A DNA stretch of 34,039 nt from Planctomycetota bacterium. GTDB lineage: Bacteria; Planctomycetota; UBA8108; UBA1146. Both the position numbers and the translations under genes were made by a program. Shown piece by piece: positions 8,492-17,586 of this stretch. Within the stretch, counting starts at the first letter, position 1; each line of letters starts with the position of its first letter. The stretch covers positions 1 through 34,039 of the forward strand of contig JACETR010000027.1 in assembly GCA_013911165.1 (NCBI GenBank), given 5' to 3'. The notes beneath the pieces are model-generated. The model was not told the origin of the DNA. It worked only from the letters and a program-made list of their open reading frames with translations, and did not search any database.

Positions 8492-10021
8492 TCAATTTCT
8501 CTCGTATGAAAGTACGCCGTCCAGCATGACCTTTTCGATGCGGGTCAAGGCTGAGAAAGGGGAACCGTTCCAGCAAACCAGGTCTGCTCTGCGTCCAGGC
8601 TCAAGGGTCCCCACCTCTTTTTCGATTCCCAGAAGCTGGGCCGGGTACTGAGTCACCATTCGCAACGCCTCTGCCGGATCGACACCGAATCGAATCGCCA
8701 GCATCGCCTGACGGGCGAGACCCTCTTCACCGCGCAGATCCTGCGCACTGAGGGCCATCGGGATACCGGCGTCAGAAAGATCGCGAACCGTGTGAAGTCT
8801 TCGATTGCGCATTTCACGCGAACCCGCAGTGATTCCGCTGGGCTGATCGAAGATGGGGCCGAAGACCACGGGTGTTTCTGTTTGCTTGAGGAGATCGACC
8901 CTCTTCCACGCTTCCACCGGATCTTCCAGTGTGAAGGAAATGCCAAACTCATTGGCAAAGCGGAAGGCGGTTTCGATGTCACTGCCGGTTCTGGCCTGAA
9001 TTCTCATCGGCACCTCTCCAGCGAGGACTCCCTGCAAAACCCGGGAAGCCTCCGCGGAGGTTTTGTCGGCACCGGTCGGCTCAAGGCCCCGGGCGCGAAG
9101 AAGGGCATCGTAGAATGCTCTGCGGAAAACCCAGCCCACTCCCATTCGGGAATCGGGACGACGGGTGTAGATGGAAACAAAGCCGCGGAAAGGGCTGCGA
9201 TTTCGGGTGCCGTAGCGGTAGGCGTCACTGCCGACCACCGTTTTGACAGAACCGGTTCCCATGAAGCGATCGGTGATGGGACCGCCGGTGCGCATCGTGG
9301 CTCCGCGGGATCCGATCACGGCAGATCCATCGGGGCTGATGTAAACCGTGGTTACCCCCTCCTGGAGAAGACGATCAAAATCTTTCGACCCATGATCGAT
9401 ACCGTCCATGATCTCGAATTGGGGAACCACCTCGCTCGACTGGTCCGTGATCAGCCCGCTCTCGCTGGGAACCCCGGCAGCCATCGCTTCACGCTTCAGC
9501 TCAGCCAGTTCCTCTTCTTCCTCTTCCTCATCATGAGCGTGAGCATGGGGGTCATGCTCCGGGTATCCACAGAAGAGACAGCTCTCGTCATGACGGTGAA
9601 GCGTCTGGGCAGGACAGACCGTTCCGCAGGGACAGACATCGCCGCCGTGGTACTGGTCTTCCATCCCCAATGCGCGGAGAATCGTCAGTCGCGGATCCTC
9701 CGTGGGATAGAGCATCGCATCCATGACGTCGATCTTGGCATTGGCATCGATCATCCCGGGGGTCACTTCAGCAACCTCCATGACCTCCAGTCCTTCTGGA
9801 ACAGCGCCACCGGAGGTGACACTTTCGATTCGTCCTTCACGGACAACGATGACCGCATTGTCGACCGTCTGGCCATTGCCGAGGTGAGCCTTGCCCGCCT
9901 TCACCACATAGGAGTTGATCGTTTTCACGGCCTCTTCTTCGGCAAGAAGTGGCGAGAAACAGAATCCGGTGATCAGAGCAAAGACCCACAGCATCAGGGG
10001 GTTCTTGGATGTGTTGTTCAT
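8492..10021 (-). CDS. Exported amidohydrolase-fold protein with Cys/His metal-binding insert (array gene 3)
   Basis: This is a 509-residue protein with a signal peptide (1-27, ending SPLLA). The usual HxH site is replaced by Asn-Ala-Lys (TPGMIDANAKID), while the C-terminal motif EVGTLEPGRRADLVCWNGSP is intact. Just after the expected active-site strand lies an insertion (about 125-172) with Cys130, Cys132, Cys136, His142, His144, Cys148, Cys151, His156, His159, His161 and His163, followed by seven glutamates. This has the look of a zinc or other soft-metal site (two CxC/CxxC-like pairs plus a histidine string). The stop and start codons overlap those of the neighbouring gene (ATGA at 10018-10021). 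Function unknown; metal delivery or structural metal binding is plausible. Confidence 0.8.
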   Translation of the reverse strand: MNNTSKNPLMLWVFALITGFCFSPLLAEEEAVKTINSYVVKAGKAHLGNGQTVDNAVIVVREGRIESVTSGGAVPEGLEVMEVAEVTPGMIDANAKIDVMDAMLYPTEDPRLTILRALGMEDQYHGGDVCPCGTVCPAQTLHRHDESCLFCGYPEHDPHAHAHDEEEEEEELAELKREAMAAGVPSESGLITDQSSEVVPQFEIMDGIDHGSKDFDRLLQEGVTTVYISPDGSAVIGSRGATMRTGGPITDRFMGTGSVKTVVGSDAYRYGTRNRSPFRGFVSIYTRRPDSRMGVGWVFRRAFYDALLRARGLEPTGADKTSAEASRVLQGVLAGEVPMRIQARTGSDIETAFRFANEFGISFTLEDPVEAWKRVDLLKQTETPVVFGPIFDQPSGITAGSREMRNRRLHTVRDLSDAGIPMALSAQDLRGEEGLARQAMLAIRFGVDPAEALRMVTQYPAQLLGIEKEVGTLEPGRRADLVCWNGSPFSALTRIEKVMLDGVLSYERN

Positions 10022-11211
10022 TTTCTGACGCTCTCCAATTCATTCACTTTTCCGGGTTCGGCAACCCGCGTTCCGTGCCCGCCACGCCAGACGTGAATCA
10101 CGCTGGAAGCGGTGTCGAGGGGATCTCCCGAGAATAGAACCAGGTCCGCTCTCTTGCCTGCGGCAACCTCTCCCGTCTCCAGCGCTCCGGAAACTTTCGC
10201 CGGATTACTGAAGAGGGCTCTGCGGGCAGCGGCGGCATCCATCCCTGCGGAAACTGCCATGGCAGCACTTCCACGGAGGTGATCGGCGGGACCTGCCGGA
10301 AGTCCACCGGCAAAACTCAATTCCACCCCTTGCTTCGAAGCGGTTACGGCCATCATGAGATGGGCACGGCTTCCACCATCCAACAGAGGTCCGACGACCA
10401 TATGCACCGGCTTGGGAAGATCTTTCACGAGATTCAACGGGGAACGGCCATCACCACCAGTGTGAATGAAGACCGGAATCGCATCGGCTGACCAGGGCAA
10501 TGCGAGTGCCTGGCGCAAATCGATTCCCTCCGCCACGTACAGGAGGCCCGGATTTTTCAGAGCCTCAGGGCCGGTCTGCATCCACTCTCTCCAGATGGAG
10601 AGCAATGCGGTTCGACTGGTCGGAACCCGGTTCGCAGAGAGAACGGAGTCACCCAGTGCCAGCATCATTTTTCCGGATCCCAATCGGGTGGCGGAAGAAT
10701 CACTGTGGCAAAGGAAGGTCGCACTCTTTCCGTTGACGACTCCGAGAGGCTGCGCCACCAGAGTGGTGTAGAGCACGCCGTGGTGAGCGGCGACATCCAA
10801 CCACGGGTCCGAAGAGTCGAAACTGCTCCCGGCGTCGAGCTGATCGTCGACCAGAACGGTTCCGGAACGCAAGGAGCCGGGTTTTCCACGCGTACCCAGC
10901 GCACCCATGAGATCGTGCAATCCCGGGGTCAGGACAGATCCTTCCGGGGCACGGTAAACCTGGTCAAACGCCTTCTCATCGACGGTGGAACCGGGCACCA
11001 GTGCCTGAATCTTGCCGTCATTGCCGACGATAACCGCCCAGTCCCCCTCCAGATTTCCATCGGGGAGAAGAACCTGTGCACCAGTAATCGCCACTCCGTT
11101 GCCACCGGCTTCTGCCGGGATGGAAAGCGTCAGGGAGAAGAGCAGTGCAAGACCGAACAGAAACAACCTGTTTCCCGAGTTCGGTTTTTGATGATTGGAG
11201 CGATTCAACAT
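10018..11211 (-). CDS. Exported amidohydrolase-fold protein, short and degenerate (array gene 2)
   Basis: This 397-residue protein is the most reduced single-domain member. It has a signal peptide (about 1-35, ending AEA), the N-terminal strand motif ITGAQVLLPDG and a C-terminal EVAAGKRADLVLFSGDPLD. At the metal site it reads TPGLHDLMGALGT, where a single histidine remains in the wrong place. The middle of the barrel is shortened compared with the intact member. The ATG overlaps the previous stop (TAATG at 11211) and its stop overlaps the next ATG. It is likely non-catalytic; its conservation in an operon with an intact homologue suggests a partner role. Confidence 0.75.
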   Translation of the reverse strand: MLNRSNHQKPNSGNRLFLFGLALLFSLTLSIPAEAGGNGVAITGAQVLLPDGNLEGDWAVIVGNDGKIQALVPGSTVDEKAFDQVYRAPEGSVLTPGLHDLMGALGTRGKPGSLRSGTVLVDDQLDAGSSFDSSDPWLDVAAHHGVLYTTLVAQPLGVVNGKSATFLCHSDSSATRLGSGKMMLALGDSVLSANRVPTSRTALLSIWREWMQTGPEALKNPGLLYVAEGIDLRQALALPWSADAIPVFIHTGGDGRSPLNLVKDLPKPVHMVVGPLLDGGSRAHLMMAVTASKQGVELSFAGGLPAGPADHLRGSAAMAVSAGMDAAAARRALFSNPAKVSGALETGEVAAGKRADLVLFSGDPLDTASSVIHVWRGGHGTRVAEPGKVNELESVRK

Positions 11212-12524
11212 TAGAAGCGCCCTCCTCTCGCCGCAGAGGCTTCTTGCCAGACCACTTCACCGTCGATAATTACCTTTACAGGGCGAGCTGCAGGCTGGGT
11301 CGCAGGGTTGGCGCTCCACAGAACGATGTGATTCTGCCCGGGTCGAAGGGTATCCCGGCGACTGCGAAGGCCTCTGAGGTTCGTCGACTGGGCACTCGTG
11401 AGTGAAGCCTCCCCTGTCATCTTGCGGGTCATTCTCCAAAGTCCTTCTCCGGAGCCTCCGCTGCCGATCACCCAATCCATTTCATGCTCTTTCAGGAGCT
11501 CAGCAAGGTTGGAGGATCTTCGGGGAGTCGTACTCAGAACTCCGGGACCGGAGCCCGCCATCGACGTCGACGGCTGGTCGATAATGAAGGAAAGGTCCTC
11601 CAGCTTTTTCAACTCATCGATCACCAGAGCTGCTTCATCCGCCCCATGGATGATGGCGTCCAACTGGAACATGTGAATCAGCTCGCAGGCATTCAGAAGA
11701 TCTGCAGATCGCCGAGCGGTGATCAGAACCGGAATCTTGTGGTCCAGTGCACGCAGGAGGATATCGCTGTCCTCATTGAGATCGGGACGACGGGGTTTTT
11801 CGGGAGCCTTCTTCTCCTCATCGTCCTTCTTGTCTTCGTCGGAGGATTTGTCGCCCTCACCCTCATCGTCCTTGGCCTGTTCCTCAACCCACTTCTTCAG
11901 CTCCTCGAGGTATTCCTCCAGGTCTGATTCATAACTGTCGAGGCTGTCGCGACGATCACGGGCATTGTTGAACTGCTCAACGATTTTATCGAAAGCACGA
12001 ATGCGCACGGAGGGGGTTCCCGATGAAAGATTGATGCAAAGGGCGGCCTCTTCCTCGATCAGGACGCCATGTCCGCCGCCTTCCGCCTCTTCCAGTGAAA
12101 CCCAACAGGATCTGCCAGAGATACCGCTGCCGCGAACCGGAACCAGATGGACCCGGGTCACGCCCGAAGAGAGAACCATTTCGATATCATCCTTGGAGAA
12201 GCGATCAAAGCCGTCCCAACTCCATTGCTTGGCCTCTCCCGATCCGCCCACTGGAAGGGTGAGAACGGAAGCGTGATCCACGAGACCTGCTGTGGCGAAA
12301 AGCCCCTGGGCCGGGATTTTTTTTGACATGAGTGGCACGTCTGCAGTCTGGGAGATCTCGGCGATCCTGCCGCCACGGATCATGATCGTCAGATCATCGA
12401 GAGTCCCGCCACGCGTCGGGGCGCTGACACCCTCCAGAACAACCGGACGTTGAAACAACTGACCCTCTACCCAACCCGGGTAGAACAGGAGGATCAGCAT
12501 CAGCCACACTCTGGGTGAAGACAT
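11211..12524 (-). CDS. Exported amidohydrolase-fold protein, first gene of the array
   Basis: This is a 437-residue protein when started at ATG 12524. That start is preferred over a longer frame from 12737 because it gives a clean signal peptide (MSSPRVWLMLILLFYPGWVEG) and has GAGGAAAGAG upstream. The expected HxH reads AGLVDHASV, keeping one histidine (His84). Residues about 180-247 are a highly charged, Asp/Glu/Lys-rich insert likely to form an extended helix. The C-terminal DTLRPGQNHIVLWSANP is a weak version of the family motif. As the first gene it probably carries the promoter for all eight; I could not identify that promoter with confidence. Confidence 0.75.
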   Translation of the reverse strand: MSSPRVWLMLILLFYPGWVEGQLFQRPVVLEGVSAPTRGGTLDDLTIMIRGGRIAEISQTADVPLMSKKIPAQGLFATAGLVDHASVLTLPVGGSGEAKQWSWDGFDRFSKDDIEMVLSSGVTRVHLVPVRGSGISGRSCWVSLEEAEGGGHGVLIEEEAALCINLSSGTPSVRIRAFDKIVEQFNNARDRRDSLDSYESDLEEYLEELKKWVEEQAKDDEGEGDKSSDEDKKDDEEKKAPEKPRRPDLNEDSDILLRALDHKIPVLITARRSADLLNACELIHMFQLDAIIHGADEAALVIDELKKLEDLSFIIDQPSTSMAGSGPGVLSTTPRRSSNLAELLKEHEMDWVIGSGGSGEGLWRMTRKMTGEASLTSAQSTNLRGLRSRRDTLRPGQNHIVLWSANPATQPAARPVKVIIDGEVVWQEASAARGGRF

Positions 12525-13075
12525 ATGCTTGGCTCTTTCCTCATAAGCCGTTGCCCTCGCAACGACTCGGCGCTCTTTCACACTGATTCGATCAAAGTCA
12601 CGCGATGCCTGCGGTTCACAAGTCTGCGCCCGGACACAGCCGTTCAGCAGACTCGTTATTACTTTGGGCAGACTGCCAGATGGCAAAACTCCCCCGGTAG
12701 CAGGGGGCAGATCCTCCACCTGTGGAAGCCGGTACACAGACCGGTATCCCTCTCGTCAAACAATCAGGGCTGATCGCGCGGGGAATCTCCCCAGTTCGCT
12801 GAATACCCCTGCTGAAATCGTCTATCTCTATTCCCCCACCTCTGGGGAGCTCCAAAGGAATTGGAGAGCTCCAAAGGTATCCCCGCGATTCATGTCCCCG
12901 AATTTCCCGCAGGTCGAGGTACAGAATAACCACCAGAATCCACCCATGAAACCTGTAACGTCCGCCGATCTGCTCGCATCGGGGCATTTCCGGGTGCAAA
13001 CTCGAACCGATGTGACAGGGCTGTGAAGACTCCTGAAACCGTTTTCCAGTCTGTCAGCCAGAAAGGATACAACCG
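12525..13075. other. Long intergenic region between divergent amidohydrolase array and pdxS
   Basis: About 550 bases with no convincing gene; the open frames here lack ribosome binding sites and family resemblance. It must hold the promoters of the array (minus) and of pdxS (plus). I saw a 12-base direct repeat (listed separately) and, at the right end, AGAAAGGA eight bases before the pdxS ATG. No clear -35/-10 pair or riboswitch was recognised. Confidence 0.6.
12847..12877. repeat. 12-base direct repeat in intergenic region
   Basis: GAGCTCCAAAGG occurs at 12847-12858 and again at 12866-12877, a spacing of 19 bases start to start, roughly two turns of the helix. TTGGAG between the copies also lets part of it pair as an inverted repeat. 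It could be a pair of regulator half-sites for one of the flanking transcription units, or chance. Confidence 0.5.
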
Positions 13076-13993
13076 ATGAATGACGGATATTCCTCCCCGC
13101 TCCGGGGAACAGGGCTCTCTGAGGCTCACATAACCCGTATTGGCCTCGCTGAAATGCTTCGCGGAGGCGTCATCATGGACGTGACCACAGCCGAAGAGGC
13201 CCACGTAGCCCAGGAGGCAGGAGCAGTCGCGGTGATGGCCCTCGAAAGAGTGCCCTCAGACATCCGCAGGGATGGTGGCGTTGCCCGCATGTCCCCGGTC
13301 GAAAAAGTGGAAGAGATCCAAAAGGTCTGCTCGATTCCGGTGATGGCGAAAGCACGCATTGGACATTTCGTTGAAGCCGAGATTCTGGAATCCCTCGAAG
13401 TGGATTTCATCGACGAGTCGGAAGTGCTGACCCCCGCAGATCACGCCTACCACATCGACAAGAATCGTTTCAACGTTCCCTTCGTCTGTGGAGCCACCAA
13501 TCTGGGTGAAGCCCTGCGTCGAATCGGCGAAGGTGCAGCCATGTTGCGCACCAAGGGCGAAGCAGGAACCGGTGATATCACCGAGGCCGTGCGTCACCTG
13601 CGGGCGATTCACTCCGAAATTCGCCGCCTCACCACTGCTCCTGAAGAGGAGTGGATGACTCTGGCCAAGGATCACGGTGCTCCCTATTCCCTCGTATGTC
13701 AGGTGGCAAAGGATGGCCGACTCCCGGTTCCCAACTTTGCGGCCGGTGGTATTGCCACCCCTGCTGATGCAGCACTGGCGATGCGCCTCGGTGCAGAAGC
13801 GGTCTTCGTCGGTTCAGGGATCTTCAAATCGAAAGATCCCCTGCGTACCGCCAAGGCCATCGTTCATGCCACCGCCCACTTTGAAGATGCGGCTGAACTC
13901 GCCAACGCCTCCAGAAACCTGGGAGAAGCGATGCCGGGAATCGATGCCAGCAAGCTTTCGGAAGCGGAGCGTCTTCAGGATCGCGGCTGGTAA
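13076..13993 (+). CDS. pdxS: Pyridoxal 5'-phosphate synthase, lyase subunit PdxS
   Basis: This is the 305-residue synthase subunit of the deoxyxylulose-5-phosphate-independent vitamin B6 route. It combines ribose 5-phosphate, glyceraldehyde 3-phosphate and ammonia supplied by PdxT. The family signatures are unmistakable: [96 protein letters not shown] and [22 protein letters not shown]. The catalytic lysines sit in VMAKARIGH and in RTKGEAG. Length and order are normal for the family. AGAAAGGA precedes the ATG. pdxT follows after three bases, so the two are co-transcribed and give the usual 12+12 complex. Confidence 0.97.
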   Translation: MNDGYSSPLRGTGLSEAHITRIGLAEMLRGGVIMDVTTAEEAHVAQEAGAVAVMALERVPSDIRRDGGVARMSPVEKVEEIQKVCSIPVMAKARIGHFVEAEILESLEVDFIDESEVLTPADHAYHIDKNRFNVPFVCGATNLGEALRRIGEGAAMLRTKGEAGTGDITEAVRHLRAIHSEIRRLTTAPEEEWMTLAKDHGAPYSLVCQVAKDGRLPVPNFAAGGIATPADAALAMRLGAEAVFVGSGIFKSKDPLRTAKAIVHATAHFEDAAELANASRNLGEAMPGIDASKLSEAERLQDRGW

Positions 13994-13996
13994 ACC

Positions 13997-14569
13997 TTGG
14001 CCACTGTTCAGGCCGCTGTTCTCGCCCTGCAGGGATCTGTGGAACCCCACCTCAGATCCCTGCATGCTGCGGGTGCGGAACCCATCGAAGTCAAAAAGCC
14101 CGCAGAGTTGGACGGGATTACCCATCTGGTGATCCCCGGTGGCGAAAGCACCACTTTGCATCATCTGCTCAAGATTCACGGTCTCGATCAGAAAATTCCT
14201 GCTCTTGTCCGCGAAGGTTCACTGGCTCTGCTGGGCACCTGTGCAGGAGCCATCCTGATGGGCAAGAATCCGGATCAGGCTCCACCCCGTTTTGAACTGA
14301 TCGATGTGGATGTCGACCGCAATGCCTATGGTCGCCAGATCCACTCCTTCGTAGGAGAAGTCGAGTGGCAATCGGGCCCTGGGCCCGGCACGGGGGAAGG
14401 GGTCTTCATCCGCGCTCCGAAATTTGTCCGCATTGGTGAAGAGGTCAACGTCATCGCTCGCAGGGAGGATGAGGTAGTCGCAGTCCAACAGGGTCGTTGC
14501 GTTGCCTGCTGCTTCCACCCAGAGCTCACCACCGATCCCCGCCTCCACCGTTGGTTCTTGGGGATCTGA
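13997..14569 (+). CDS. pdxT: Pyridoxal 5'-phosphate synthase, glutaminase subunit PdxT
   Basis: This 190-residue class I glutamine amidotransferase hydrolyses glutamine and channels ammonia to PdxS. Visible motifs are LALQGSVEPHLRSL at the start, the substrate loop VIPGGESTT, the nucleophile Cys in LGTCAGAILMG, RNAYGRQIHSF, FIRAPKF, and the catalytic His/Glu pair in CCFHPELTTD. It begins with TTG at 13997, three bases after the pdxS stop, which fits coupled translation. The length is typical. Confidence 0.96.
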   Translation: MATVQAAVLALQGSVEPHLRSLHAAGAEPIEVKKPAELDGITHLVIPGGESTTLHHLLKIHGLDQKIPALVREGSLALLGTCAGAILMGKNPDQAPPRFELIDVDVDRNAYGRQIHSFVGEVEWQSGPGPGTGEGVFIRAPKFVRIGEEVNVIARREDEVVAVQQGRCVACCFHPELTTDPRLHRWFLGI

Positions 14570-14725
14570 TCCTCAGCCCCGCTTCGCTTGGGAGAGCCAT
14601 TTTTCCTCCCGGACTGTGATTCTGCCGGGACACACCCGATATTCACTGGATCAGGAACCTCTGACACCGGACTATGAGTTCACGGGAAATCCTTCAGATT
14701 CAGGGATATGGGCGAGGAGATTTCG

Positions 14726-16321
14726 ATGAATGAACCGGTCAAGGCGGATTCAAATCCGCGAATCGGCATCTTTGGTTGGGGAGTGATCGCTCCCGGCTGC
14801 GACAGTGTCGACACCTTCCGTGATAAACTTTACGCCGGAGGTTCATGGCTCGAAAAGTTTGAGGACTTTGGTCCCAGTAATTTTCTCGTCGGAGACCCAG
14901 ACTTTGACTTTGAAAAGTATCACTCCTGGATCGATGACCGCTTCCCCCCCAATCGCTTCGGTCAACTTCAGAGCAAGATGGGTGACCCGACTCTGATGGC
15001 TGTGGGAAGTTTCATTCAGTCCCTCGAGCAGAACCCCGGAATCGAGAAGACTCTTCAGGACCTGGGTAATGCAGCCCATGTCTACGTGGGTACCGGTCTC
15101 GGAGATTTGCCGACCATCTCCGAAGTCGCCCTCACCGCAGATCGCGCCCAGGCCCGTTGGGATGAGTTCTGGGCAAGCCCCGAAAATTGTCCTGCCAGAG
15201 CTGCTTTTTCCGCCGGGGATGCGGATCCTGAAACACTGGAAGGTCTGCCCGAGGACCCGGAAACCGTCGCCCCCGAAGCCCGGGAAGATGCTCGCAGAGC
15301 CTGGAACCGGTATTGGGCTGAAAAATCCACCCGGCTCGCAGAGTATCTGGAAAAAAGCCGTGAGATTGAAGGCGAGAGCATTGAGGGTGAGGTTGAGAGC
15401 AACAAGGCCGCGGTGATCCGTGGCAAGATGAAAAAGGCCGCCCAGTTAAGAAAAGACTGGGGAGTCCCCCTCGAGCCCTGGAATGCAGTTTCACCCAATC
15501 TGCTGTGGAATATTCACAGTTCCGTGGCCACACAGATCACCATGATGGGCAAGATCACCGGACCCAGTTTCTCCCCGGTGGCAGCATGTTCCACCTTTGG
15601 AGTCGCCCTCAAGCTGGGTATGGACGCCATCACCCGTGGCGAAGCGGAAGCGGTCGTCGTCGGCGCTGCAGACCCCCCGCCACACTCCATGGTCGTGGGA
15701 GCCTTCAATGCCGCCCGTGTGCTTTCCAATGATGGTGAAGTCTCCAAACCCCTGACCGGTTTGCGTGGTACCCACATTAGCGGAGGCTCCTGTATCTGGA
15801 TCATCGGTGACCTTGAAAAGATGCAGGCCCGGGGATTCAAACCCCTCGGAATGGAACCGGTGGGAGTCGGTTTGACATCGGATGCCGACCACATCATTAC
15901 TCCGAGTGAAGAAGGACCGACCGCTTCGATTCATTCCGCCCTTGAAGCCGCCTCCACGAGTGCAGAATCGGTCTCGACCTGGGACCTTCACTGCACCGCA
16001 ACTCCAGGCGATTACCTTGAAGTTGAAAATGCACGCAAACTTTTCCCCGAACACATCCTGATGACCGCCCGCAAGGGTACCTTTGGTCACGGTATGGGTG
16101 TCTGCGGTGGCTGGGAATTGACGGCACAAATGCTTGCCGGAGAATCTGGACAAATCGCTCCCACATCTCTCGCTGAGGCAGAGTTGAATTCACAGATCAC
16201 CGAAGTCCATCGGAACTTTACCGGAAAGGAAGCCGTCCCTCTGCCAGAGGGACTCTCCGGAAAACTCTCCATGGGTGTCGGTGGCATCAATGCGTGTGTG
16301 ATCTGTCGTCCCTTCGACTGA
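14726..16321 (+). CDS. Beta-ketoacyl synthase-like protein with large internal insertion
   Basis: This thiolase-fold protein of 531 residues is longer than the usual about 410 residues of FabF. The condensing-enzyme triad is present: Cys288 in VAACSTFGVAL, His422 in WDLHCTATPGD and His455 after KGTFGHGMGVCGG, with the supporting lysine at 450. An insertion of roughly 110-130 residues (about 130-255), rich in Glu, Ala and Arg and predicted helical, separates the GTGLGDLPT loop from the core. I chose ATG 14726 over ATG 14708 because GAGGAG lies seven bases before it. It is 156 bases downstream of pdxT, without acyl carrier protein, ketoreductase or other fatty-acid genes. It may be a specialised condensing enzyme for polyketide-like or unusual lipid synthesis; the exact role is unknown. 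Confidence 0.8.
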   Translation: MNEPVKADSNPRIGIFGWGVIAPGCDSVDTFRDKLYAGGSWLEKFEDFGPSNFLVGDPDFDFEKYHSWIDDRFPPNRFGQLQSKMGDPTLMAVGSFIQSLEQNPGIEKTLQDLGNAAHVYVGTGLGDLPTISEVALTADRAQARWDEFWASPENCPARAAFSAGDADPETLEGLPEDPETVAPEAREDARRAWNRYWAEKSTRLAEYLEKSREIEGESIEGEVESNKAAVIRGKMKKAAQLRKDWGVPLEPWNAVSPNLLWNIHSSVATQITMMGKITGPSFSPVAACSTFGVALKLGMDAITRGEAEAVVVGAADPPPHSMVVGAFNAARVLSNDGEVSKPLTGLRGTHISGGSCIWIIGDLEKMQARGFKPLGMEPVGVGLTSDADHIITPSEEGPTASIHSALEAASTSAESVSTWDLHCTATPGDYLEVENARKLFPEHILMTARKGTFGHGMGVCGGWELTAQMLAGESGQIAPTSLAEAELNSQITEVHRNFTGKEAVPLPEGLSGKLSMGVGGINACVICRPFD

Positions 16322-16509
16322 CCCGTAGAGCTCGCCCAGGGAGCACAAAGTCGGCACATTTCTCTTCAAAACCGTCCATAACCGCGGAGATCGCCAGCGG
16401 TTCGCTTCAGATGCGATTCAAACCCGCTTCCGGAGGCTCCGCCGATCGGCTAATCTGACTTTTTCATTCAGGATCCGTATTTGTCCCAAAGGCGGCTCCG
16501 GTGATTTTC

Positions 16510-16527
16510 GTCCTCCCAGAGGAGGAC
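16510..16527 (+). other. Small hairpin in leader of the thioredoxin-fold gene
   Basis: GTCCTCC and GGAGGAC pair perfectly around a CAGA loop about 40 bases before the start codon at 16568. There is no T-tract, so it is not a clear terminator of the gene before. It could stabilise the leader of the message. Confidence 0.35.
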
Positions 16528-16567
16528 TGTTCAATCCTCACGGATCAAACCCCAGCAAGGAGAACCC

Positions 16568-17524
16568 ATGAAGTCATCTCTGACAGGGATCCTGTTTCTG
16601 TGCCTTTTGATGTTCGTTGCGACCCCCTTCCTTTCTGCGACCGAAAAGGCCGCCGAGGGTCTTTCCTGGGAAACGGATATTTCTGTTGCCATGGAGAAGG
16701 CCAAAAAGGAGGGCAAGGACATCCTGATCAACTTCACCGGCAGTGATTGGTGCGGCTGGTGCAAAAAACTCGACAGCGAGGTTTTCTCCAAGCCGGACTT
16801 CGATGCGACTGCAGGTAAACAGTTCATTTACCTTTACCTGGATTTCCCCCAGGCTGAAGAGCTGAAAGCCAAAGTGGTCGACCCCAAAATGAATGACAAG
16901 CATCGCGATGATATGGGAGTCAGCGGTTACCCCACCATCATGCTCGCCGATGCCATGATGCGCCCTTACGGTCGTACCGGATACCTTCCGGGTGGACCCG
17001 AAGCTTATCTCAAGAATCTCGAGGAGTTGCGTACCGAAGGTGACAAGCTGAAGAAGATGCTTGCCGCTGAAGATGCGGAAGCCGGCAAGATGCTCGCTGA
17101 TGTTTTTGGCGTGATGACCAAAAACGAGCTTCTCGGATACCCCGGATACTCCAAGTATCTGGAGATGGCTGAGAAGTCTGACAACGCCGACCTGAAAAAA
17201 CTGGTCGCTGCCCACAAGGCCGGCATGCGCCTCAAGGAGTTGATGAACACCCGCGAGCCGGACTTCCCGACACTGGTCGCTTTCCTGACCGAAAACCCGG
17301 ACGTCACCGGACCGGATGCCCTCAATGCTCTCTGGTTTGCCCACCAGTGGTTGGCTGAGCAAGATCGCAGGGATGAGGCCAAAGCCTTCCTGAATCGCAT
17401 GCTCAAAGATCCTCTGGTCGCCGATAATCCTCAGGGTAAGCAGATGATCGAACAGGCCATCCACAATCTGGACCATCCTGATGGAAACCATGACCACGAT
17501 GGTGACGGGGTACCCGACCACTAG
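16568..17524 (+). CDS. Secreted thioredoxin-fold protein (CGWC active site)
   Basis: This 318-residue protein has a signal peptide (1-24) and a thioredoxin-like domain (about 33-150) of the DUF255/thioredoxin_7 style. Its redox motif is SDWCGWCKKL with Cys62 and Cys65, and the cis-proline is in SGYPTIML (Pro122). Residues 150-300 are helical and of unknown role. The C-terminus is a short His/Asp-rich segment ending HDHDGDGVPDH, like a calcium-binding DxDGDGxxD loop. AAGGAGA precedes the ATG. It is transcribed alone or with the gene before and ends at a strong terminator. The likely role is disulfide reduction or exchange in the periplasm. The start at 16568 is supported by both signal peptide and ribosome binding site. 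Confidence 0.85.
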   Translation: MKSSLTGILFLCLLMFVATPFLSATEKAAEGLSWETDISVAMEKAKKEGKDILINFTGSDWCGWCKKLDSEVFSKPDFDATAGKQFIYLYLDFPQAEELKAKVVDPKMNDKHRDDMGVSGYPTIMLADAMMRPYGRTGYLPGGPEAYLKNLEELRTEGDKLKKMLAAEDAEAGKMLADVFGVMTKNELLGYPGYSKYLEMAEKSDNADLKKLVAAHKAGMRLKELMNTREPDFPTLVAFLTENPDVTGPDALNALWFAHQWLAEQDRRDEAKAFLNRMLKDPLVADNPQGKQMIEQAIHNLDHPDGNHDHDGDGVPDH

Positions 17525-17547
17525 GCCGGTCTCCCGAATAGATTGAA

Positions 17548-17586
17548 ACGGAGGGTGGATCCCTGTGGATCCACCCTCCGTTTTTT
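17548..17586 (+). terminator. Strong intrinsic terminator
   Basis: A perfect 15-bp stem (arms ACGGAGGGTGGATCC and GGATCCACCCTCCGT, 17548-17562 and 17567-17581) with a four-base loop runs straight into six Ts. It lies 24 bases after the stop of the thioredoxin-fold gene. Confidence 0.95.

Noticed and set aside
8792..10096. Plus-strand open frame of 434 codons
   Set aside because: Antisense to the Cys/His-insert amidohydrolase; such long shadows are expected opposite GC-rich coding sequence.
12616..12999. Minus-strand open frame of 127 codons in the long intergenic region
   Set aside because: No ribosome binding site, no recognisable motif, and it overlaps the likely promoter region of the array.
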